NCBI RefSeq assembly: GCF_040081925.1
Contig: NZ_JBEBMF010000004.1
Location: 541,418-605,417, forward strand
Length of the DNA stretch: 64,000 nt
Direction of reading: 5' to 3'
From: Mesorhizobium_K quangtriensis
GTDB taxonomy: Bacteria > Pseudomonadota > Alphaproteobacteria > Rhizobiales > Rhizobiaceae
Every line of letters starts with the position of its first letter. The stretch's first letter is position 1. The notes beneath the pieces were generated by a model. The model made no database searches. It saw nothing but the letters and a program-made list of their open reading frames with translations, and was not told where the DNA came from. Below are positions 1 through 8,815 of this stretch, in pieces. The translations under genes were made by a program, and so were the position numbers.

Positions 1-832
1 GCACCGCGCCGGCGGTGATCAGCAGGCAGGCGGCGAGAATCCTGAGCGACGGCTCGGCGACGCCCGCGGCAATCAGGATCAGCGTCGATAACAGCGGCGC
101 GGCGTAGCTTGCAGCGCCGAGGACCTGGATGTTGCCGCGCTTCACGCCGATATCCCAGGCATAGAAGGCAGCGCCGACCGGCATCAACCCCAGCCCGATG
201 ACCGCCAGCCACTGCCCGGACGTGGCCGGCAGCACGGTTTCTTCCAGCAGAAGGTGGCAGAGCAGGGAAAGTGCCGAGGTGGCGGCGCAGAACCATGTCA
301 CGATGCTGGTCGGAACGGCCGGAAACCGGCGCGACAGCAGCGAATAACCCGACCAGAGGAAGGCGCAGACGCCAGCCATCGCGTAGCCAAAAGCGTAGCG
401 GCTCTCGAAGGCAACGCCGCCGCCGCGCGTGACGATCAGAACGGTCCCGGCAAGCCCGAGAAGCGCGCCGCCGACATGATACCAGCGCAGCCGCTCGCCG
501 GGCATCAGCGCAGACCCGAGCACTATGAAGAGCGGCCACAGATAGGCAATCAAGCTGGCTTCCACCGCCGGCGCATTGCGCAGTGCCGTGAAATAAAAGA
601 AGTGGTAGCCGAACAGGCCGCCGATGCCGATGATCCAGACCTGGAACGGAATTTTAGCGGGCTTTTCCGGCGCCGGCATGAAAAGCCGGGCGACGAGCCC
701 GACTGCGGTGCCTATGGCGAAGGTAATGGCGGCAAGCAGGAACGGCGGCACCTGGCCAGACGCATCGGTGAGGAGCGCCAGCAGCGCCCACATGGCGATC
801 GCCGAAAAGCCGATGAGTGTTGCACGCGCCAT
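1..832 (-). CDS. EamA/DMT-family transporter, YddG-like, C-terminus outside the window
   Basis: The minus strand is open from an ATG at 832 to the window edge, giving 277 residues of an inner-membrane carrier built of hydrophobic helices. The N-terminus (MARATLIGFSAIAMWALLAL), the central FFYFTALRNAPAVEASLIAY stretch and the second repeat (VGAAFYAWDIGVKRG) match the duplicated five-helix EamA units of drug/metabolite transporters, most like the YddG aromatic amino-acid exporters. Family knowledge predicts small-molecule export. The substrate is inferred and uncertain. The last helices and the stop codon lie before position 1. Competing plus-strand frames here lack any family resemblance. Confidence 0.85.
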   Translation of the reverse strand, partial: MARATLIGFSAIAMWALLALLTDASGQVPPFLLAAITFAIGTAVGLVARLFMPAPEKPAKIPFQVWIIGIGGLFGYHFFYFTALRNAPAVEASLIAYLWPLFIVLGSALMPGERLRWYHVGGALLGLAGTVLIVTRGGGVAFESRYAFGYAMAGVCAFLWSGYSLLSRRFPAVPTSIVTWFCAATSALSLLCHLLLEETVLPATSGQWLAVIGLGLMPVGAAFYAWDIGVKRGNIQVLGAASYAAPLLSTLILIAAGVAEPSLRILAACLLITAGAV

Positions 833-857
833 GGTCTTCTCCGGCGCGAGACGGGGC

Positions 858-1499
858 TCAGGACGCCTTGGTAGCTTCGAAACGCCGCGCCCTAACCGTG
901 ATCGTGCCGATCTGCGTTCCGATCGTGGCGTGGATGGGCGCGTATATTCCGGTTTCGCCGATCTGGGCAAATGTCACCATGATCCGGCTCTTGGTCTTGA
1001 GATATTCGAGCGACCGACGACCGTTGCGATAGCCGGAAGAAGGGGTGAATTTCAGGCGGCAGGTGACGGTCGGGCCCTCGAAGCCCTCGACGGAAATCGT
1101 GCCTGTGCTGACGAAGGAAAGCGTAAGGTCGGCGCGCAGTTCACCGTCGAACATGCGCGAACTACCCTTGCAGACGTCGTCCAGCCGGTCCGCCTTGACG
1201 AGGCTGGCGGCCAGCGGATCGACGACCGACTTCAAGTCTTCGGGCGGTATTGGCACCCAGTCGCTGCCGCGCTTCTTGAGCGGCGGCTCGTTCACGACCT
1301 TGACCACGTTTCCGCCGGCGAACCGGATATCGACCAGCGTCGGCTTGCCGTCATAGCTGTACTGCGCACGGAAACTCTCGGCTTCGATGCGGTCGCCTAC
1401 GCGCCCGGTCGCGGTCAGCGTGCCTTGGGTGTCGTAGAAGAATGCGCCAATACCTGCGCTTTCAACCTTGCCTTCGACACGGTATCCGTCGCCCTCCAT
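858..1499 (-). CDS. DUF3108 domain protein, probably exported, start uncertain
   Basis: This 213-residue reading resembles the DUF3108 family of periplasmic or envelope beta-rich proteins of unknown function common in Rhizobiales (motifs FFYDTQGTLTATG, DGKPTLVDIRF, RMFDGELRADLTLSF). The reading frame stays open upstream to a stop at 1674 to 1676. It encodes a signal-peptide-like stretch (LTISAAVLASSGVATRA) followed by GEFSISFLGLPVARIDFDSR, which is typical family sequence. The true protein therefore almost certainly begins near 1650. No ATG, GTG or TTG is available in frame there, so the start is non-canonical, or a base is wrong or mutated. The first in-frame ATG is given as a conservative start. 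Confidence 0.7.
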   Translation of the reverse strand: MEGDGYRVEGKVESAGIGAFFYDTQGTLTATGRVGDRIEAESFRAQYSYDGKPTLVDIRFAGGNVVKVVNEPPLKKRGSDWVPIPPEDLKSVVDPLAASLVKADRLDDVCKGSSRMFDGELRADLTLSFVSTGTISVEGFEGPTVTCRLKFTPSSGYRNGRRSLEYLKTKSRIMVTFAQIGETGIYAPIHATIGTQIGTITVRARRFEATKAS

Positions 1500-1890
1500 G
1501 CGGCTGTCGAAATCAATGCGCGCGACCGGCAGGCCGAGGAAGGAGATCGAGAACTCGCCGCGATAGCCTGGCGTATCGGCACGCGTGGCAACCCCTGATG
1601 AGGCAAGAACGGCGGCGCTGATCGTAAGGATGCGGAGTGTGGGAAACGCTGGCAGGATCGGACCTATTCGTATTCACTGCGGGTGACCAAACCCGCTTTT
1701 CCGACAATAGTGCTTGAAATCCGGCCATTCTGTGAAAGAAGACCGTCCGACACTGCCTGTCCGCGCTGCTTGACGCCGTCGGCAAATGCCACTATGGAAC
1801 GCCAACTTTTCCATAAGGCCGCCTGCAGCACTGCGCGCCAATATTCCGGTGCGCTGTCAGGTTGCCGTTGAAGACCCGAAGGTAAGTAAT

Positions 1891-2184
1891 ATGTCCCGCA
1901 TGTGCGAACTGACCGGCAAGGCCGTCCTGACCGGCAACAATGTGAGCCACGCCAACAATAAGACGAAGCGCCGCTTCCTGCCGAATCTCGTCAACGTGAC
2001 GCTAATCTCTGAAGCGCTGAACCAGAACGTGCGCCTGCGCATTTCGGCCAACGCCCTGCGTTCGGTCGAGCATCGCGGTGGCCTCGACGCCTTCCTGGCC
2101 AAGGCAGACGCGGCTGAGCTGTCGCAGCGCGCCAAGCTGTTGAAGAAGCAGATCGCCAAGAAGGTAGCCGAACAGGCTGCCTGA
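1891..2184 (+). CDS. rpmB: 50S ribosomal protein L28
   Basis: The 97-residue product begins MSRMCELTGKAVLTGNNVSH and continues with the TKRRFLPNLVNV core, which is diagnostic of bacterial L28. The length matches alphaproteobacterial L28, and the C-terminal LLKKQIAKKVAEQAA tail is rhizobial in style. It is a structural protein of the large ribosomal subunit. A longer frame opens at 1786, but the ATG at 1891 gives the conserved N-terminus and is used here. It lies divergently from the DUF3108 gene. A perfect hairpin, GGGCG-GTGA-CGCCC (2198 to 2211), follows the stop. Confidence 0.97.
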   Translation: MSRMCELTGKAVLTGNNVSHANNKTKRRFLPNLVNVTLISEALNQNVRLRISANALRSVEHRGGLDAFLAKADAAELSQRAKLLKKQIAKKVAEQAA

Positions 2185-2211
2185 TCGGTATTTCCGAGGG
2201 CGGTGACGCCC

Positions 2212-2243
2212 GGCTGGTTCCATTACCCAGGATAAAAAAATGT
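2212..2243 (+). promoter_or_regulatory. Candidate preQ1-I riboswitch in front of yhhQ
   Basis: Seen: a CTGG (2214 to 2217) that pairs with CCAG (2227 to 2230), a loop beginning TTC, the ACCC segment, and an A-rich tail ATAAAAAAA that runs straight into the ATG at 2240. Loop bases CAT (2221 to 2223) can pair with the ATG itself as the second pseudoknot helix. This matches the preQ1 class I layout (GGUUC, ACCC, then AUAAAAAA). Ligand binding would bury the AGGA ribosome site and the start codon, giving translational repression. The gene controlled is a queuosine-precursor transporter, which fits. Only four P1 pairs are clear. No covariance search was run. Confidence 0.75.
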
Positions 2244-2923
2244 CTCGCACTATAGCGTATCTGCCTTTTGTGGCTGCCATGGCTCTTGTCGTGGTGGCAT
2301 CGAACGTGCTCGTCCAGTTCCCCGTCAATGCCCAGGTCGGCAGCGTCGCGCTGGCTGACATCCTGACCTGGGGTGCCTTTACCTATCCCTTCGCCTTTCT
2401 GGTCACCGACCTCGCCAACCGGCGCCATGGCCCGGCCGTTGCGCGCAGCATTGTCTTCGTCGGCTTCGTACTGGCGGTCACCTGCTCGATCCTGCTGCCG
2501 CCCCTGCTCTACCAGCACGGATTGATCGAATTCGAGACGTCCGCCAACCGCCTGGTGCGTATCGCCATTGCCTCGGGAACCGCATTCCTGACGGCGCAGC
2601 TTCTCGACATCACCGTTTTCAACTGGTTGCGCCGGCAATCGTGGTGGCGGGCGCCCGTGTTCGGCTCTCTCGCCGGCTCGGTGCTCGATACGGCCATCTT
2701 CTTTAGCATCGCCTTCTCGGCAACATTCGCCTTTGTCGGCCCCGATGACGGCTTCGCGCTGGAAGCCGCACCGCTTCTTGGGTTCCTGCCCATGGAAGCT
2801 GAACGCTGGGTTTCATGGGCGATTGGAGATCTCAGCGTCAAGCTGCTGATCGCGGTCTTCGCGCTGATTCCCTACCGGCTGATCGCCGCGAAATGGGCGC
2901 AGCCGGCGACCGTGACGTCTTGA
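2240..2923 (+). CDS. yhhQ: Queuosine precursor transporter, VUT/YhhQ family
   Basis: This 227-residue inner-membrane protein has about six hydrophobic helices. Signature segments are ASNVLVQFPVN near the start, LADILTWGAFTYPFAFLVTD, and SLAGSVLDTAIFFSIAF with SWAIGDLSVKLLIAV toward the end, all typical of the YhhQ (VUT) family that imports preQ0/preQ1 for queuosine tRNA modification. The ATG at 2240 is preceded by AGGA and sits at the end of the candidate preQ1 riboswitch. The 3' end overlaps the possible TTG start of the next gene. Residues contacting the substrate were not assigned. Confidence 0.92.
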   Translation: MSRTIAYLPFVAAMALVVVASNVLVQFPVNAQVGSVALADILTWGAFTYPFAFLVTDLANRRHGPAVARSIVFVGFVLAVTCSILLPPLLYQHGLIEFETSANRLVRIAIASGTAFLTAQLLDITVFNWLRRQSWWRAPVFGSLAGSVLDTAIFFSIAFSATFAFVGPDDGFALEAAPLLGFLPMEAERWVSWAIGDLSVKLLIAVFALIPYRLIAAKWAQPATVTS

Positions 2924-3588
2924 TACCCTGGGTCCATCTGGACAGTGCCCGGATTTCGGGCGGCGGCGAATTGCGTCTGAAGCGACGCGGCGACGAATTC
3001 TCCATCATGCTCGGAACGAACGAGTTGATGAACAGCCGGCTCTCAGGGTCGGAGGAAGCGCTGGCACGACTGTCCATCGCAAAGCTGGCCGGGCGAAAAG
3101 CGCCTCGCGTACTGATCGGCGGGCTCGGAATGGGCTTCACGCTGCGCGCGGCGCTGGAAGTCCTCGGTTCCGATGCGCGGGTGACGGTAGCCGAATTGGT
3201 GCCGGAGGTCGTCGCCTGGGCCCGAGGACCGATGGCGTCGGTCTTCGAGGGATGCCTCGACGATCCGCGCGTATCCGTTTTGGAAGGCGACGTCGGCGTA
3301 CCCATCCTTGAGGCGGCGGCGACGTGGGACGTGATCCTGCTCGACGTGGACAATGGTCCGGAAGGCCTTTCGCGCGAGGCCAATGACAGCCTCTACGACC
3401 CTCGTGGACTGGCGCGGGCACACCGCGCATTGGCGAAGGGCGGCGTTCTGGCGGTGTGGTCGCAAGGTCCGGAGCCGCGATTCACGAAAAGGCTCAACGC
3501 CGCCGGCTTTTCGGTCGAGGAAGTCAAGGTTCGCGCCAATGCCGGGAAAAGCGGTGCGCGGCATGTCATCTGGCTCGCAACGAAATAG
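2920..3588 (+). CDS. Spermidine-synthase-like methyltransferase-fold protein
   Basis: The product of about 222 residues contains a Rossmann methyltransferase-fold motif (RVLIGGLGMGFTLRAAL), an acidic strand end (VTVAELVPEVVAWAR) and WDVILLDVDNGPEGL, as in proteins annotated as spermidine-synthase-like in rhizobia. Whether it makes polyamines is unknown, because canonical aminopropyltransferase residues were not confirmed. The start chosen is TTG 2920, which overlaps the yhhQ stop and gives an N-terminus (IPWVHLDSARISGGGELRL) like family members. ATG 2893 is a plausible alternative. Overlap suggests translational coupling with yhhQ. Confidence 0.75.
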   Translation: MIPWVHLDSARISGGGELRLKRRGDEFSIMLGTNELMNSRLSGSEEALARLSIAKLAGRKAPRVLIGGLGMGFTLRAALEVLGSDARVTVAELVPEVVAWARGPMASVFEGCLDDPRVSVLEGDVGVPILEAAATWDVILLDVDNGPEGLSREANDSLYDPRGLARAHRALAKGGVLAVWSQGPEPRFTKRLNAAGFSVEEVKVRANAGKSGARHVIWLATK

Positions 3589-3636
3589 CCGTTCCCGGCA
3601 TTTGCGAAACCGCGCAAGTGTCGCTACCGGAGCGGA

Positions 3637-4701
3637 TTACGGGGTGCTGCTTGCCTGCGGCTCCGCTTCGTCGTGCAGCACGAATTCGAGATAGAGATTG
3701 CGCTGGATAAGCGAATGGTTGTCGTCCGATATCAGGGACACCATCTGCGCCCCGTCCTCGCGTGTCCAGACGTCCATGCCCTCCATATTGTCGATCTGGT
3801 GGAGCATGTCGGCCTCGAACAGCACCGGCCCGTCGGCGACCGCGCCCTTGGTTATACTCTCGCCATAGATGCGCCGAAGCCGCATCCGGACGCCGGTGGC
3901 CATGGAGAAGCTGCGTTCAAGCAGCAACAGGTCGCCATTGGGCAGGAACGCACCGTCGGTGATGTCGAACTCGCCATTGCGTCGGATGGAGAAGATGCCC
4001 TTGTTGGGGCCTTCGATGATTGCGGCAAAGATGTTGCCGTCCTTGTCGAGGCTCTTCTCCGTCACAGCGACCAGCCCGCCTTCGTGCTGCCCGTACGGAT
4101 GCGCGTAGGCGATTGTTTCGAAACCGCGATTCTCGCGCAACTCCCGCTTCGGGATCAGGAAATTCAGATCCTTGAAGGCCGGCTTCATTCCCTCCGGCTC
4201 GACGCGAAACTGCGATATCCTGTGGTCCCGCTCGAAGCCGACGGTCGCGACGCCGTCCTTTACGGCAAGGCTTTCGGCATCGACCTGCCACTTTTTGCCG
4301 GAGAGCTTTCCGGCCCGGTCATACATCTGCTGCATGCGGAAGTTGTCGAAGCCGGTCGGTTTCCCCTCGGCGTCGCGTGCGACAGAGCCAAAAAACCAGA
4401 AGCCTGAGTCGGACACGCCGATGAAATCGCTTCCGGGCTTGAGAAAGCGGAAAGACGACAGCCCGCCGAAGTCGCGCGAAGGCGAGGTCATTTCCAGACC
4501 GCCGACGAACTCCAGCGGTCCGAACCGCGTCTCGGAACTTCCGATCCGGAAATTGCTGATCGGCCGGGCAGACACTTCGATCTGTTCGATCGCATCAGCC
4601 GCCGCGCGGACGGGCTGCCGGGACGTGAAAGCAAAGGCGCAACCGACGGCAATGACGGCGAACCCGAAGTAGAAGGCACCCCGACGGAGGGCGACGCTCA
4701 T
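3637..4701 (-). CDS. Esterase-like activity of phytase family protein, exported
   Basis: This 354-residue protein has an N-terminal membrane or signal segment (AFYFGFAVIAVGCAFAF), then a beta-propeller-like body with GGLSSFRFL, DSGFWFFG, NRGFETIAYAHP and DGAFLPNGDLLLLERSF. These are typical of the phytase-like (esterase-like) domain found widely in alphaproteobacterial periplasmic proteins. Enzymatic activity in this group is mostly unproven and is not claimed here. The start overlaps the stop of the upstream cobT gene (ATGA at 4698 to 4701), so the two are probably cotranscribed. Confidence 0.85.
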   Translation of the reverse strand: MSVALRRGAFYFGFAVIAVGCAFAFTSRQPVRAAADAIEQIEVSARPISNFRIGSSETRFGPLEFVGGLEMTSPSRDFGGLSSFRFLKPGSDFIGVSDSGFWFFGSVARDAEGKPTGFDNFRMQQMYDRAGKLSGKKWQVDAESLAVKDGVATVGFERDHRISQFRVEPEGMKPAFKDLNFLIPKRELRENRGFETIAYAHPYGQHEGGLVAVTEKSLDKDGNIFAAIIEGPNKGIFSIRRNGEFDITDGAFLPNGDLLLLERSFSMATGVRMRLRRIYGESITKGAVADGPVLFEADMLHQIDNMEGMDVWTREDGAQMVSLISDDNHSLIQRNLYLEFVLHDEAEPQASSTP

Positions 4702-6596
4702 CCAGCGCGCCTCAGCGAACCACGGCGAGCATTGCGCACCGTCTCCTCGCCGAACAGAGAGGCAAGCTGCTCGGTCATCGCGCCTGCAAGCTCCTCGGCG
4801 TCGACGATGGTGACGGCGCGGCGGTAGTAGCGGGTCACGTCATGGCCGATGCCGATGGCCAGAAGCTCGACCGGCGAACGCGTCTCGATCAGCTCGATGA
4901 CGCCGCGCAGGTGCCGCTCCAGATAGTTGCCGGGGTTGACCGAAAGCGTCGAGTCGTCGACCGGCGCGCCATCCGAAATCATCATCAGGATCTTGCGCTG
5001 TTCCGGGCGCGCGATCAGTCGCTGGTGCGCCCACAGCAATGCCTCGCCGTCGATGTTTTCCTTGAGCAGGCCCTCACGCATCATCAGGCCGAGATTGCGG
5101 CGCGCACGCCGCCACGGGGCGTCGGCGGACTTGTAGATGATATGGCGCAGATCGTTCAGCCGGCCGGGGTTCGGCGGCTTGCCGTCCTTCAACCACTTCT
5201 CGCGCGACTGGCCGCCCTTCCACGCGCGCGTGGTGAAGCCGAGAATCTCGACCGAGACACCGCAGCGCTCCAGCGTACGCGCCAGGATATCGGCGCAGGT
5301 GGCCGCCACAGTGATCGGACGTCCGCGCATCGATCCCGAATTGTCGAGAACGAGGCTGACCACAGTGTCGCGGAATTTCGTGTCGCGCTCCTGCTTGAAG
5401 GAGAGCGGCTGCATCGGATCGATGACGACGCGCACAAGGCGCGCCGGATCGAGATAGCCCTCTTCGAGATCGAAATCCCAGGAACGGTTCTGCTGCGCCA
5501 TCAGGCGGCGCTGCAGGCGGTTCGCGAGACGACCGACGACGCCCTGAAGATTGGCCAGCTGCTTGTCGAGGAAGGCGCGCAGACGGTCGAGCTCTTCTTC
5601 CTCGCAAAGCTCCTCCGCCCCGACGGTCTCGTCGAAGGCGGTGGTGAAAACCTTGTAGTCGACCTGATTGGGCAGGTCGGCGAAGGGGTTGTCCTTGCGC
5701 TTGGCCTCGCCCGGCGTTTCGGCGTCCGGATCATCATCGTCGGAGAACTCGTCGGAGGTGGCGTCGGCCGCTTCCATCTCGCCGGCCTGCTCCTCCTCGG
5801 AAGAGGCGTCCTGATCATCGGACTGCGACTGGTCGGCGCCGGAATCGTCCTCGCCGCCGTCTTCGGACTGCTCCTCGCCCTGCGGCTGCGGATCCTCGCT
5901 GTCCTCGGATTCGTCGGACTGTTCTTCGTCGCCGAAGTCCTCGGCCATCTCCATCGAAGCCAGCATCTCGCGCACGACGCGCGCGAAAGCCTGCTGATCC
6001 TGGACGTTGCCAGCCAGATGTTCGAGGTCGGGCCCGGCCTTTTCCTCGATCCAGTCGCGCCAGAGGTTGACCACGCGCTCGCCGCTCCTGGGCGCGGCGC
6101 GGCCGGTCAGCTTCTCGCGCACCATCAGCGCGAGCGCCTCCTCGATCGGCGCGTCGGTGCGGTCGCGCACGTCTGCCAGATTGGCTTTGGCGTACTTGTC
6201 TTCCAGCATATGGCCGATGTTGTCGGCCACGCCCGTCATACGAAGCGCGCCGATCGCCTCGACCCGCGCCTGTTCGACGGCATCGAAGACGGCCCGCGCC
6301 TGCTTGCCCTCGGGCGCGAACTTCGTATGCACGCGCATGTCGTGGCAGGCGCGTTTCAGGGCCATGGAATCGCCAAGCCCGCGCGTCACCGCGATGTCGG
6401 TCGCCGTGGCCTTCTTGGGGATTTCCGGAAGCCGCGCCCGATTGCCGGCAAGCGCCGGCTTGTCCTTGGCGAACCCGACCTCAAGCTCGTTGTCGCCGGA
6501 AATGGCGCGCATGCAGACAGTGACCGCGCGCTTGAACGCGTCGGTGTCAGAGCCGCTCTTGGACCTGTTTCGCGTGTTGTCGCCGGGACCGGCCAT
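4698..6596 (-). CDS. cobT: Cobaltochelatase subunit CobT
   Basis: The 632-residue protein matches CobT of the aerobic cobalamin pathway. CobT works with CobS and CobN to insert cobalt into hydrogenobyrinate a,c-diamide in the cytoplasm. A long acidic low-complexity linker (about residues 220 to 300, rich in D, E, S and Q) precedes a VWA domain with the metal-ion site DNSGS at about residues 418 to 422, and the C-terminus contains MMISDGAPVDD. It lies just downstream of cobS in the same direction, as in other rhizobia. CobN is not in the window. Confidence 0.96.
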   Translation of the reverse strand: MAGPGDNTRNRSKSGSDTDAFKRAVTVCMRAISGDNELEVGFAKDKPALAGNRARLPEIPKKATATDIAVTRGLGDSMALKRACHDMRVHTKFAPEGKQARAVFDAVEQARVEAIGALRMTGVADNIGHMLEDKYAKANLADVRDRTDAPIEEALALMVREKLTGRAAPRSGERVVNLWRDWIEEKAGPDLEHLAGNVQDQQAFARVVREMLASMEMAEDFGDEEQSDESEDSEDPQPQGEEQSEDGGEDDSGADQSQSDDQDASSEEEQAGEMEAADATSDEFSDDDDPDAETPGEAKRKDNPFADLPNQVDYKVFTTAFDETVGAEELCEEEELDRLRAFLDKQLANLQGVVGRLANRLQRRLMAQQNRSWDFDLEEGYLDPARLVRVVIDPMQPLSFKQERDTKFRDTVVSLVLDNSGSMRGRPITVAATCADILARTLERCGVSVEILGFTTRAWKGGQSREKWLKDGKPPNPGRLNDLRHIIYKSADAPWRRARRNLGLMMREGLLKENIDGEALLWAHQRLIARPEQRKILMMISDGAPVDDSTLSVNPGNYLERHLRGVIELIETRSPVELLAIGIGHDVTRYYRRAVTIVDAEELAGAMTEQLASLFGEETVRNARRGSLRRAG

Positions 6597-6611
6597 CGAA
6601 GCTCCGGTCCG

Positions 6612-7598
6612 TCAGCCCAGAACGACGTTGGACGCGCTCTCGGGCAGGTCCTGTCCAAAGGCGCGCTGGAAGAACTCGGCAACGATGGAGCGTTCGAGTT
6701 CGTCGCACTTGTTGAGGAAGGTCAGACGGAACGCCAGCCCGATATCGCCAAAGATCTCGGCGTTTTCGGCCCAGGTGATGACCGTGCGCGGGCTCATCAC
6801 GGTCGAGAGATCGCCGTTGATGAAGGCCTGGCGGGTCATGTCGGCGACGCGCACCATCTTGTTGACGATCTCCTTGCCCTTGGCGTCGCGATAGTGCTTG
6901 GCCTTGGCGACGACGATGTTCACCTCATTGTCGTGCGGCAGGTAATTCAGCGTCGTGACGATCGACCAGCGGTCCATCTGCGCCTGGTTGATCTGCTGCG
7001 TGCCGTGGTAGAGGCCGGTCGTGTCACCGAGGCCGACGGTGTTGGCCGTGGCGAACAGGCGGAAGGCCGGATGCGGACGGATGACGCGGCTCTGGTCGAG
7101 CAGGGTCAGGCGGCCCGACGATTCCAGAACGCGCTGGATCACGAACATGACGTCCGGACGGCCGGCGTCATACTCGTCGAAGCAGAGCGCGATGTTGTGC
7201 TGGTAGGCCCAGGGCAGGATGCCGTCGCGGAACTCTGTGACCTGCTGGCCGTCCTGCAGCACGATGGCGTCTTTGCCGACAAGGTCGATACGGCTGACAT
7301 GGCTGTCGAGGTTGACGCGGACGCAGGGCCAGTTAAGGCGCGCCGCCACCTGCTCGATGTGGGTCGACTTGCCGGTGCCGTGATAACCGGAGACCATCAC
7401 GCGGCGGTTGAAGGCAAAGCCCGCGAGGATAGCGAGCGTCGTCTGCTGGTCGAACAGATAGTCCGGGTCGATATCCGGCACATGCTCGCTCGCCACCGAA
7501 TAGGCGGGAACCACCATTTTGGATTCGAAGCCGAAAGTGTCCTTGACCGAGACGGTGGTGTCGGGAAGGTTGGCGATGTCGCGGTCGACCTTGTTCAT
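6612..7598 (-). CDS. cobS: Cobaltochelatase subunit CobS
   Basis: This 328-residue AAA+ ATPase powers cobalt insertion together with CobT and CobN. Walker A is GYHGTGKST (residues 71 to 79), Walker B is ALCFDEYDAG (D141, E142), and a sensor-type segment reads RLFATANTVGLGD. The start at 7598 gives MNKVDRDIANLPD, the usual CobS N-terminus. The frame is open to 7682 but that extension is not conserved in style. Only 15 bp separate it from cobT, so the two form one operon. Confidence 0.96.
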   Translation of the reverse strand: MNKVDRDIANLPDTTVSVKDTFGFESKMVVPAYSVASEHVPDIDPDYLFDQQTTLAILAGFAFNRRVMVSGYHGTGKSTHIEQVAARLNWPCVRVNLDSHVSRIDLVGKDAIVLQDGQQVTEFRDGILPWAYQHNIALCFDEYDAGRPDVMFVIQRVLESSGRLTLLDQSRVIRPHPAFRLFATANTVGLGDTTGLYHGTQQINQAQMDRWSIVTTLNYLPHDNEVNIVVAKAKHYRDAKGKEIVNKMVRVADMTRQAFINGDLSTVMSPRTVITWAENAEIFGDIGLAFRLTFLNKCDELERSIVAEFFQRAFGQDLPESASNVVLG

Positions 7599-7699
7599 AA
7601 CATCCTCGCGCGCGGCGCGTCCTTGCGCCGGCAAATACCTTGTTTTGTCCGGGGGCGTCTTAGCAGACCCTGCGGCAAGCACAAAAGGGCTTTATTGCC

Positions 7700-8317
7700 T
7701 CAGCACAGGCCCGCTTGTTTCAGCACGCGATAGGCCTGCAGCACATCGCGAAACCGGTCTTCAGAACCCCTGTCGCCGCCATTCGCGTCGGGATGGTGGC
7801 GTTTCACCAGTTCCTTATAGCGCGCCTTGATGTCTGCGCCAGTCGCCTTTGCGTCAAGGCCAAGCGTTTCCAGCGCCTTGGCCTCAAGCGGCTTGGCCTT
7901 GCGCTCGCGCGGCTGGCGCTGGTCCTTCGGACCACCGAACAGGTTGTACGGATCGCGCATGCGGTTGTAGTAGCCGGCGCGGCCGGAGCGCATTTGCGCC
8001 ATCTCCGGCGATGAGCGGGTGCCTCCGGCTGTTCCCATCTTCCATGTCGGGCGGTGTCCGGTCAGCGCTTCCTTCTGGAAGCGCGCAATGTCGGAATCCG
8101 GCACACCCGAGAAGTAGTTGAATCCCTTGTTGTACTCGCGCACGTGATCAAGGCAGAAGCGGAAATATTCGCCCTCCTTCATGCGCCCGACCGGAGCCCG
8201 ATGCGTGCCGGCCTCCTTGCAGCCATCCCACTGGCATGCCGGCGCGCGCGACTTCAGCTCCGCGTCCTTCTCCGGGCGAATGCGAATCTTCTCGAAATAT
8301 TTCGGATACGGCTTCAT
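7700..8317 (-). CDS. J-domain (DnaJ-class) protein
   Basis: The 205-residue protein has a C-terminal J domain (about residues 145 to 205) with the HPD tripeptide in VKRHHPDANGG, which stimulates DnaK-type chaperones. The N-terminal half has a cysteine-containing segment (ACQWDGCKEAG, with FCLDH later) that could bind metal, followed by FNYFSGVPDSDIARFQ. This two-part layout is standard for a conserved rhizobial family located next to cobS. It lies upstream of cobS, about 100 bp away, and divergent from bolA. The client protein is unknown. Confidence 0.88.
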   Translation of the reverse strand: MKPYPKYFEKIRIRPEKDAELKSRAPACQWDGCKEAGTHRAPVGRMKEGEYFRFCLDHVREYNKGFNYFSGVPDSDIARFQKEALTGHRPTWKMGTAGGTRSSPEMAQMRSGRAGYYNRMRDPYNLFGGPKDQRQPRERKAKPLEAKALETLGLDAKATGADIKARYKELVKRHHPDANGGDRGSEDRFRDVLQAYRVLKQAGLC

Positions 8318-8458
8318 CTGCCAGCGTTATGGGCGCATCGAGGATGCGATACAAGAATTGACATTTTGCGGAAACGTCCCCACCCCGGACAAATCACCAG
8401 ATCGTGTGCGGGTGGCGCTCTGAAGCGGCCTAACCATATATGGGAAAAGGAGACGCCG

Positions 8459-8761
8459 ATGTCGATACAGGCAAGCATCGAAGAAAAACTTAAACGCGCC
8501 TTTTCGCCCGAACGGCTCGTCGTGATGAACGAGAGCCATCTTCACGCCGGTCACCATCACGAAGAATCGGGCCATCACGCCACGTATGACGGAACCGGCG
8601 AGACGCATTTCCGCGTCCGGCTGGTTTCGCCTAAATTTGCCGGCATGAGCCGCATCGAACGCCACCGGGCAGTGAACGAACTGCTCGGCGACGAACTGAA
8701 GGGCGGCGTGCACGCGCTGGCGATCGAGCCGGCAGCGCCAGGCGAACCGACGCGCTGGTAA
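8459..8761 (+). CDS. bolA: BolA-family protein
   Basis: The 100-residue product matches the BolA fold: N-terminal helix (IEEKLKRAF), VMNESHLHAGHH with the histidine cluster, THFRVRLVSPKFAG, and the RIERHRAVNELL helix. BolA proteins pair with monothiol glutaredoxins in iron-sulfur handling and stress responses. The ATG at 8459 is preceded by AAAAGGAG. The gene is divergent from the J-domain gene and convergent with aroB, separated from it by a palindromic repeat. Confidence 0.93.
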   Translation: MSIQASIEEKLKRAFSPERLVVMNESHLHAGHHHEESGHHATYDGTGETHFRVRLVSPKFAGMSRIERHRAVNELLGDELKGGVHALAIEPAAPGEPTRW

Positions 8762-8768
8762 AATCTAG

Positions 8769-8815
8769 AGCATGATCTTTTCCGAAAACCGGTTCCCACT
8801 TTTCGGGATCATGCT
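8769..8815. repeat. Rhizobial palindromic repeat (REP-like hairpin)
   Basis: The outer arms AGCATGATC (8769 to 8777) and GATCATGCT (8807 to 8815) are perfect complements. The inner arms CCGAAAA (8782 to 8788) and TTTTCGG (8800 to 8806) continue the stem after a TTTT bulge. From memory, this element type is dispersed in Mesorhizobium and related genomes. It sits between convergent bolA and aroB, where it could act as a bidirectional terminator. It abuts the aroB stop codon at 8816 to 8818. Confidence 0.85.

Noticed and set aside
4842..7733. A 963-codon plus-strand open frame
   Set aside because: It lies antisense to cobT and cobS, which show all family motifs. High GC content makes such shadow frames common.
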